Shown piece by piece: positions 1-4,772 of a DNA stretch of 11,198 bases. Origin of the DNA: Hyphomicrobiales bacterium (lineage in GTDB: Bacteria; Pseudomonadota; Alphaproteobacteria; Rhizobiales; JAJFHR01); assembly GCA_021775515.1 (NCBI GenBank), contig JAJFHR010000284.1:1-11198 (forward strand). The letters run 5' to 3'. How positions within the stretch are numbered: the first letter of the stretch is position 1; each line of letters starts with the position of its first letter. The notes under the pieces are model-generated. The model did not search any database, was not told where the DNA came from, and saw only the letters and a program-made list of their open reading frames with translations. Position numbers and translations under genes: made by a program.

Positions 1-714
1 GCTCGCCAGCATGGCATATTGGCCGGCATTGATATTGCAAAAGCCGCCTTTGAAACTATCGACAGCCGAATAATATTCGACCGCCACATTGACGATGGCG
101 AACTGTTGGAACCAGGGAGAGTTGTTGCCGGGATATCCGGCCCAGCCCGGGGCATCCTGATCGCAGAACGCACCGCCCTTAATTTCCTCGGACACCTGTG
201 CGGCATTGCAACCCAAACCGGCAAATTTGTCGAAACAGTCAAAGGAACCAAGGCACATATCTGCTGCACAAGAAAAACCACCCCTGGTCTGCGGGCCATG
301 GAAAAATACGCAGTTCGCGCCGGTGGCGGCATGAACCATCGATTTGGTCTGGATGATGCCGTATTAATTAAGGACAACCATATAGCTGTCGCCGGCGGCA
401 TCAAACCTGCTCTCCAGGCAGCCCGGGCCGCCACTGGACACATGATCAAGATAGAGATTGAGGTCGATACGCTGAAACAGCTTGGTGAAGTGTTGAAAAT
501 CGGCGCGGATGCCATATTGCTCGATAATATGCCGCCGGATGTTCTTGCCCAAGCCGTCAAAATGATTGCCGGACAAGCTATCAGTGAGGCCTCAGGCGGC
601 GTAAATCTGGCAACAGTCAAAGCGATCGCCGAAGCCGGCGTGGATCTGATTTCTATCGGCGCTATTACCCATAGCGCACCAACCCTGGATCTCGGTTTGG
701 ATTTTGATGATTAA
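1..714 (+). CDS. nadC: Nicotinate-nucleotide pyrophosphorylase (carboxylating), 5' end missing
   Basis: Quinolinate phosphoribosyltransferase converts quinolinate and PRPP to nicotinate mononucleotide, CO2 and PPi, the step where de novo NAD synthesis joins the common pathway in the cytosol. The reading frame is open from base 1 (it begins A-R-Q-H-G-I-L-A-G), so the gene starts outside the window. The TTG at 19 is not the start, because the residues before it fit the family. About 237 codons are visible of the usual 280-290. Family signatures seen are [15 protein letters not shown], the substrate-binding [17 protein letters not shown] stretch, [10 protein letters not shown], the [10 protein letters not shown] motif, the EIEVDTL segment, ILLDNM, and the C-terminal SGGVN...[11 protein letters not shown] phosphate-binding end. 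The stop lies 6 bases from the stop of the convergent hydrolase gene. nadA and nadB are probably upstream, outside the window (inference). Confidence 0.95.
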   Translation, partial: ARQHGILAGIDIAKAAFETIDSRIIFDRHIDDGELLEPGRVVAGISGPARGILIAERTALNFLGHLCGIATQTGKFVETVKGTKAHICCTRKTTPGLRAMEKYAVRAGGGMNHRFGLDDAVLIKDNHIAVAGGIKPALQAARAATGHMIKIEIEVDTLKQLGEVLKIGADAILLDNMPPDVLAQAVKMIAGQAISEASGGVNLATVKAIAEAGVDLISIGAITHSAPTLDLGLDFDD

Positions 715-720
715 CCGGTT

Positions 721-1689
721 TCAGCGGGCGTAGGCTGCAAGTCTTGGTGCAACATAAAAGATGTGCCGGCCGATGGTAGCTACACGGACCAATTGTTTCG
801 CCCACTTCGGGTTTGCATAATCTGCGTGATAGTGGGTTACCCGGCGCATGCGCTTGTCCCGCAATTTCCCTTTCAACACCGAGCTGGCGATGGCCTTCGA
901 TGAACGCCACGATTTGTTATTACGAGGAATATCCGGTATTCCGTCACAGGCAAATGAGAACTGGCAGCTATTGCGCCGTTTCGCACCCTGATTGACCACA
1001 CCACAAACCGTGCTTGGATAATAACGATTATTCTTCCGGTTCATGATGACGTTGGCTACCGCGATCTGACCATCGCGTGGTTCGCTTCTTGCCTCAAAAT
1101 AAATCGCCCGCGCCAGACACAGCTTCTCGTTTCGGTTAAATGTAATCTGGCGGCGCTTCTTGTCACGTTCGCGCCTTTGAGCCAAGGCGACCATCACAAC
1201 CGCCTTTTCCATGGGCTCCGGCGCAGCCTTTGGAACAACCAATGCCGTATCTACAACCAACGACCGCTCCGCGGCCTCTTGGGAAACGGATAATCTGGGC
1301 CCAACAGCAGCAGGTTCTTCAGAAAAGACGCCCTGGCCATATGAAACTTTGTCGGCAACGCGACGTTGGGGCCGCAAAGCTACCCGGTCCGATTTTTCCC
1401 CAAAAGAAGATACCAGCAACTGATCATTACTTCGGGTTTCAACAGGCATCTCTGGCAGTTGCGCAATTTCGGTAATTTTAAGTGAAACTTTTTTGGACGA
1501 TAAAACCCGGTTGGCTTTGACTAGGTTTTTCGCCGTCATTTTGTCTTTAGCTGACTGAGCCGATGGTAGAGGTGATTGTGGTGTCGAAAATCCGCTGAGC
1601 AATTGCCCCGTCTGATGACCGGCATAACCCGAGAGCAGAATGGCAGAAAGCCCAAGCGCGCCAAATTTTATAGTATTAATACGTAACAC
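721..1689 (-). CDS. SleB-type cell wall hydrolase with N-terminal anchor and long linker
   Basis: This is a predicted periplasmic peptidoglycan hydrolase of the SleB/Hydrolase_2 family. I chose the GTG at 1687-1689 (322 aa) over a TTG 15 bases further upstream, because a purine run (gagagagag) sits just before the GTG. Residues 9-24 are hydrophobic (FGALGLSAILLSGYAG), giving an uncleaved anchor or signal sequence. Residues 25 to about 184 are a low-complexity linker rich in Ser, Ala, Pro and basic residues. The catalytic domain spans about 187-315. It has LARAIYFEARSEP, with the Glu expected to be catalytic (E199), then GQIAVANVIMNR, the STVCGVV and SCQFSFACDG cysteine segments, and THYHADYANPKWA. 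Domain order matches the alphaproteobacterial proteins annotated as cell wall hydrolases. The linker carries no recognisable LysM or other binding domain. The function is inferred from the family; the exact bond cleaved is unknown. Confidence 0.88.
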   Translation of the reverse strand: MLRINTIKFGALGLSAILLSGYAGHQTGQLLSGFSTPQSPLPSAQSAKDKMTAKNLVKANRVLSSKKVSLKITEIAQLPEMPVETRSNDQLLVSSFGEKSDRVALRPQRRVADKVSYGQGVFSEEPAAVGPRLSVSQEAAERSLVVDTALVVPKAAPEPMEKAVVMVALAQRRERDKKRRQITFNRNEKLCLARAIYFEARSEPRDGQIAVANVIMNRKNNRYYPSTVCGVVNQGAKRRNSCQFSFACDGIPDIPRNNKSWRSSKAIASSVLKGKLRDKRMRRVTHYHADYANPKWAKQLVRVATIGRHIFYVAPRLAAYAR

Positions 1690-1690
1690 G

Positions 1691-1702
1691 CATCTCTCTC
1701 TC
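1691..1702 (-). promoter_or_regulatory. Ribosome binding site deciding the GTG start of the hydrolase
   Basis: On the minus strand the leader reads gagagagagatgc directly before GTG. The purine run is at a normal distance for a Shine-Dalgarno element. An ATG at 1693-1691 is out of frame and stops after five codons, so it cannot be the start. Confidence 0.55.
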
Positions 1703-1704
1703 AA

Positions 1705-2003
1705 GCCCGCTATTCAACTGAACTTTTAGCTTATCTGCATCATGCTTAAAAGTTTGTTACCACACACACCAAATTGAGACAATGCGCTAAGGTGGTTTTT
1801 GTCAAAAAACCTTCATACGGAACTGAGTCAGACGCCGCTGGGTCCAGATGTCCTTGAACCAATGCCCCATTATAAGCATGCTGATCGCCCCCGGCAACCT
1901 TGCATCGGCAGAATTTTGGCAAGGCAACAAACAGGGAATATTGGCACACCTTTGCTCATTAACGCTGTTCAGATCAGGCAGCGCTTGACTATCGAACCAA
2001 TTC
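1705..2003. other. Intergenic stretch without a supported gene
   Basis: Together with the operator region this is a gap of about 370 bases between the divergent hydrolase and znuA genes. Plus-strand frame 2 happens to be open through it and would add 88 residues to ZnuA. That extension has no family similarity that I recognise and would bury the ZnuA signal peptide, so I treat it as non-coding. A TTGACT at 1985-1990 is a possible -35 element for znuA. I see no hairpin with a T-run. Confidence 0.5.
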
Positions 2004-2023
2004 GTTATGTTATAATATTACAC
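2004..2023 (+). promoter_or_regulatory. Zur operator overlapping the znuA promoter
   Basis: GTTATGTTATAATATTAC at 2004-2021 matches its own reverse complement at 14 of 18 positions. Its core ATGTTATAATAT agrees with the enterobacterial Zur consensus (GAAATGTTATANTATAACATTTC, from memory), and the right arm agrees partly. It lies 41 bases before the znuA ATG. A TATAAT at 2011-2016 inside the box could be the -10 element; the nearest -35-like TTGACT (1985-1990) is 20 bases away, longer than ideal. Zinc-loaded Zur bound here would block RNA polymerase, so znuA should be induced when zinc is scarce. Confidence 0.8.
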
Positions 2024-2062
2024 AATTTCGCAGCCCTGCTTGATGGCAATAATGGAATAGAA

Positions 2063-3019
2063 ATGAAAAGACGATCACATTGCTTCGTGACCTTGGCTGT
2101 TGTTGTTCTTTGGACGGCGGTGAACCTCTCAAACACAAAGGCTGCGACCAAGCTGCAAGTGGTTACGACAATAATGCCTGTACACTCCCTTGTTGCTGCA
2201 GTCATGCAGGGAGCTGGCGAACCCAGCCTGCTAATTAAGGCCGCAAATTCGCCGCACAATTATCGCCTGCGTCCCTCGGACGCGCGCTTGTTGTCGACAG
2301 CCAACGTAGTTTTTTGGATCGGCAAAGATATCGAAATATCTCTCGTCAAGCCGTTAGAAACATTGTCCGGCTCTGCGCGTGTGGTTGCGTTATCGAAAAA
2401 CAAGAACCTTAACCTGTTGAAAACAAGAGAAGGTGGCCTGTGGGAGCGTGATCAGGACGAGCCGGAGCAACCACGGGAAAAACAGGAAATCCGCGACAGT
2501 TTTGATACGCATTTCTGGCTTAACCCGGAAAATGCCAAGATCATGGTTGCAGAAATAGTCAGGCAATTAAGTGCAGCTGACAAGCAGCATGCAAATCTAT
2601 TTGCAAAAAACAGCGCAAAATTAAATGCGGAACTTGATCAACTCGTCTTTGAATTGGATAGGACGCTGGAGCCAATTCGCGCAAAACCCTACATCGTGTT
2701 TCATGACGCCTATCAATATTTCGAAAAGCGCTTCAACTTAAACGCTATCGGGTCAATCACCATCAACCCTGAGCAGGCTCCAGGAGCTCGACGGCTTTCA
2801 GATATCCGCACCAAAATTCTGGAGACAAACACAGTTTGCGTATTTTCGGAACCGCAATTCAAACCCGCTGTAATCAAAACAATTATCGGCAATACGCCGG
2901 CCAAACAGGCTGTTCTAGACCCTCTGGGCGCAGATATAACCCCAGGGCCGCAGGCATATTTTAAACTTATTCGCGCAATGGCACGTTCCTTATTGTCCTG
3001 CCTGGGAACGGTAAATTGA
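2063..3019 (+). CDS. znuA: Zinc ABC transporter substrate-binding protein ZnuA
   Basis: This is a periplasmic cluster A-I (cluster 9) metal-binding protein that delivers Zn(II) to the ZnuBC permease. The ATG at 2063 (318 aa) is chosen because it starts a classical signal peptide: MKRR, a hydrophobic core, and likely cleavage after SNTKA near residue 27. Family signatures are the SPHNYRLRPSDARLL segment with ligand H65, DTHFWLNPENAK with H150, FHDAYQYF with H214, and the C-terminal LDPLGADI with a candidate acidic ligand (D286). The usual His-rich loop between the first and second ligand is replaced by an acidic/basic stretch (about residues 123-148) with no histidine. The upstream Zur box supports zinc rather than manganese. 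No znuB, znuC or zur gene is nearby, so the transporter must be encoded elsewhere. The weak ribosome binding site (ggaata) gives some doubt about the start. Confidence 0.93.
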   Translation: MKRRSHCFVTLAVVVLWTAVNLSNTKAATKLQVVTTIMPVHSLVAAVMQGAGEPSLLIKAANSPHNYRLRPSDARLLSTANVVFWIGKDIEISLVKPLETLSGSARVVALSKNKNLNLLKTREGGLWERDQDEPEQPREKQEIRDSFDTHFWLNPENAKIMVAEIVRQLSAADKQHANLFAKNSAKLNAELDQLVFELDRTLEPIRAKPYIVFHDAYQYFEKRFNLNAIGSITINPEQAPGARRLSDIRTKILETNTVCVFSEPQFKPAVIKTIIGNTPAKQAVLDPLGADITPGPQAYFKLIRAMARSLLSCLGTVN

Positions 3020-3052
3020 AATCTCCGGCCAGGTAATACTTAACCTGATCAG

Positions 3053-3091
3053 CAAACAAAACCCCGAGTGAAGCTCAAGGCCCACCCGGGG
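3053..3091 (-). terminator. Rho-independent terminator of the BA14K gene
   Basis: Arms CCCCGAGTG (3062-3070) and CACCCGGGG (3083-3091) pair over nine positions with one A-C mismatch and a 12-base loop. On the minus strand the hairpin is followed by TTTTGTTTG (complement of 3053-3061). There is no T-run on the plus side, so it terminates the minus-strand gene ending at 3116. It does not clearly serve znuA, which ends at 3019 on the other strand. Confidence 0.8.
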
Positions 3092-3115
3092 AAATAGTTT
3101 GAAATTCAGGCGCTA

Positions 3116-3580
3116 TCAGCGACACAATCGGCGCGGGCCTTTGAAGGGTTGAAACGTGCCGTTTGCAGCATTGAAGGTTCGGTATTTATTGGCACAATAA
3201 CGATACCACGCCGGAGACCAGGCTTTGTGCCGGGCACGATAGGCACGCCGTGGTGCATAATAGCTCCGGTAATAGGGCCGGTCGTTATAATACCGTCGGC
3301 CATTATAATACCTCCGGCCATAAAAAGACGACCTGTTGTAGTAATAAGGGCGATCGTAATAACGATAACTGCGATAGCGATACCCTCGATTATAATACCC
3401 CGGGCCATAATAGCGCGGGCTGGAAAAAGCACCGGCCAGGGCAGCGCCTGCCGCAAGCCCCAGAACTCCGTAAGCTAGACCACGGTGGCGTTTACGCGCT
3501 TCAGCACTTTGAGAAAAAGAAACCGCCGCAATACCCAAGGCAAGAACCACGGCCAGGCTCTTGGCAAATGATTTTGTCAT
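3116..3580 (-). CDS. BA14K-family secreted protein, Tyr/Arg-rich
   Basis: This 154-residue protein starts at an ATG preceded by a strong gaggaga ribosome binding site. Residues 1-28 form a signal peptide ending QSAEA. Residues 36-51 are a Gly/Ala-rich hydrophobic stretch (GVLGLAAGAALAGA), possibly a membrane or glycine-zipper segment. Residues 56-112 are a repetitive Tyr/Arg/Asn-rich region with many YY pairs (RYYNGRRYYNDRPYYR). The C-terminus (about 119-154) carries the BA14K signature: W..AWYRYC, KYRTF, NGTF, and a final Cys. BA14K was named for a 14-kDa immunoreactive Brucella protein with lectin-like activity, and members are exported or envelope-associated. The molecular role is not established. 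A terminator follows it. A second, differently built member lies at 7329-7745. Confidence 0.9.
   Translation of the reverse strand: MTKSFAKSLAVVLALGIAAVSFSQSAEARKRHRGLAYGVLGLAAGAALAGAFSSPRYYGPGYYNRGYRYRSYRYYDRPYYYNRSSFYGRRYYNGRRYYNDRPYYRSYYAPRRAYRARHKAWSPAWYRYCANKYRTFNAANGTFQPFKGPRRLCR
3225..3425 (-). repeat. Imperfect tandem codon repeats for the Tyr/Arg-rich region
   Basis: Short units such as taataccg and cggccataat recur along this stretch. They encode YY, RYY and NDRPYY runs of the BA14K protein. They are degenerate coding repeats rather than a separate element, and are prone to slippage or assembly error. Confidence 0.6.
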
Positions 3581-3690
3581 AATTTATCTCCTCGTTGATG
3601 AAGACGCCCATTCGTTCAAGCTGCAAAAACTCATGAGCTGGTGAAAATTGTGGCTCAATCAAGCCATAACTTAAACTAGCGTCCTCAACA

Positions 3691-3707
3691 TGAACGTAAG
3701 CTGAACG
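3691..3707 (-). promoter_or_regulatory. Direct repeat, possible response-regulator site upstream of BA14K gene
   Basis: TGAACG occurs at 3691-3696 and 3702-3707, an 11-base period, reading CGTTCA-gctta-CGTTCA on the minus strand. A further TTCGTTCA lies on the plus strand at 3611-3618. Two hexamers about one helical turn apart, some 110-130 bases before the ATG, is the layout bound by OmpR/PhoB-type winged-helix regulators. The identity of the regulator is not visible. Confidence 0.35.
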
Positions 3708-3711
3708 AAAT

Positions 3712-4083
3712 TTATGACGGAATATAGACGATATCTTCTCTACCGGTGATGCGATGCTGTGGGCAACGGCGCGTCAACTCTTCACGCAACAATCGGGCCG
3801 AACGGGCGCTAAAGGCCCGCGCGTCGCTCAGTTTCATTGGTGCCGCCGACCAGCCCGGCAACTCGCGTAGAACATGGCCGCGGTATTTCTTAATATCCAG
3901 GGCGGCTCGAACTCCCTTGGCCACGCGATAATTCGCTTCAATATCATCACAGGAACTGGTTGCACGAAGGGCAACATATTGATCAATTTCCTGGGCCAGC
4001 GGAGGTCCGCGCCGCTGTTCTGCACACCCGGAAATTATTCCGACAACCACAACAATTGCAAACTGAAGAAGACGGTTAGACAT
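3712..4083 (-). CDS. Small predicted lipoprotein of unknown family
   Basis: I do not recognise the family. The 123-residue product has a lipoprotein signal: MSNR, a hydrophobic core (FAIVVVVGI), then ISGC with the cysteine at residue 20 as lipidation site. The mature part is soluble-looking and charged. It has a possible disulfide pair from CDDIEANY (C44) and RRCPQH near residue 107, and ends in DIVYIPS. Start choice rests on the signal peptide; the ribosome binding site is poor (aaaaaagg about 16 bases upstream). It lies 48 bases downstream of the Lrp-type regulator on the same strand and could be co-transcribed with it. The 131 bases to the next gene suggest that gene has its own promoter. 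Confidence 0.72.
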   Translation of the reverse strand: MSNRLLQFAIVVVVGIISGCAEQRRGPPLAQEIDQYVALRATSSCDDIEANYRVAKGVRAALDIKKYRGHVLRELPGWSAAPMKLSDARAFSARSARLLREELTRRCPQHRITGREDIVYIPS

Positions 4084-4131
4084 AAAACGCTATTTTCAAC
4101 CTTTTTTGGCCTTGTTTCCTGAGTTCACGCC

Positions 4132-4605
4132 TTATGTCGTTAGCGGCAGGGAATTTGTATATTTAACCTGACTTAGCGCAAAACTTGATTCGATGCTTGC
4201 CACACCATCAATGCGGGTGAGTTTTTCCTTCAAAAACCGTTCATAAGAACGCAAATCCTGAGCCACCACCCGCAAAAGATAATCCCGCTGCCCAGTCATT
4301 AAGTAACATTCGAGCACTTCATCATAGTTTTTTATTTCGGCCTCAAATTTTTCGAGCGCTTCTTCATGCTGGCGCTCCAACCGGACAGAAACAAAAACAC
4401 TAACCGCCAAGCCGACACGCTCCTGATCAAGCAGAGCAACATACCGGTCAATAATTCCGCGTTCTTCCAAAAGTTTCAATCGCCGCAAACACGGTGACGG
4501 CGACAAACCAACGAGCTTTGCCAACTCAGCATTTGGCATACGCGCGTTGGACTGCAGCGCTTTAAGCAACCGGCGGTCAATATCATCGAGTTGGGAATTT
4601 GGCAT
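4132..4605 (-). CDS. Lrp/AsnC-family transcriptional regulator
   Basis: This 157-residue cytoplasmic DNA-binding protein has normal length for the family. Residues 5-55 form the winged helix-turn-helix (LDDIDRRLLKALQSNAR, then ELAKLVGLSPSPCLRRLKLLEERGII). Residues about 65-145 form the RAM/AsnC ligand-binding and oligomerisation domain, including the ECYLMTGQRDYLLRV core. Such regulators usually bind amino acids or related metabolites and often control a divergent neighbour. Here the divergent gene is the AceE-like E1 at 4773, with 167 AT-rich bases between them. The pairing recalls Pseudomonas putida mdeR, an Lrp-type activator of methionine gamma-lyase and an E1-like gene (known from literature, compared from memory). 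Autoregulation is plausible. The ligand is unknown. Confidence 0.92.
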   Translation of the reverse strand: MPNSQLDDIDRRLLKALQSNARMPNAELAKLVGLSPSPCLRRLKLLEERGIIDRYVALLDQERVGLAVSVFVSVRLERQHEEALEKFEAEIKNYDEVLECYLMTGQRDYLLRVVAQDLRSYERFLKEKLTRIDGVASIESSFALSQVKYTNSLPLTT

Positions 4606-4640
4606 AATCAGCTAAATTTTTTAGAAAAACTTAGGTCAAA

Positions 4641-4685
4641 TTTCAATTTACTGAAAAATCATAGCAAATTTGGCAGGAAATGCCA
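4641..4685. promoter_or_regulatory. Dyad-symmetric sites between Lrp regulator and E1 gene
   Basis: Two inverted repeats lie in the divergent intergenic region: TTTCA-N6-TGAAA at 4641-4656 and TGGCA-N5-TGCCA at 4671-4685. The second is flanked by an outer CAAAT (4666-4670 area) and ATTTG pair. They are spaced about 30 bases centre to centre, near three helical turns, as expected for an octameric Lrp-type protein wrapping DNA. No clear -35/-10 pair is visible. Assignment to the Lrp regulator is inference. Confidence 0.4.
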
Positions 4686-4772
4686 GAAGATTTGGTTTAT
4701 TCTACTAAACATAAACCACTTTCACCAAGATCCTGCAAACTCACCAGCCTTTTGTTATGAAAGCCTAAATCC

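Noticed and set aside
1746..1949. 67-residue minus-strand open frame upstream of the hydrolase gene
   Set aside because: No ribosome binding site, no recognisable family, and it is short and overlapped by the other open frame. Chance openness is the simplest reading.
1799..2062. In-frame upstream extension of ZnuA by 88 residues from a TTG
   Set aside because: It would place the signal peptide internally and run across the Zur box and TATAAT. The added residues show no ZnuA similarity.
3106..3582. Other long open frames on both strands over the BA14K gene
   Set aside because: They arise from the low-complexity Tyr/Arg repeat. Only the 3580-3116 frame has signal peptide, signature domain and good ribosome binding site.
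4671..4685. Sigma-54 promoter (TGGCA...TGC)
   Set aside because: GG and GC are separated by 8 bases instead of the required 10, so the match is to a palindrome rather than a -24/-12 element.
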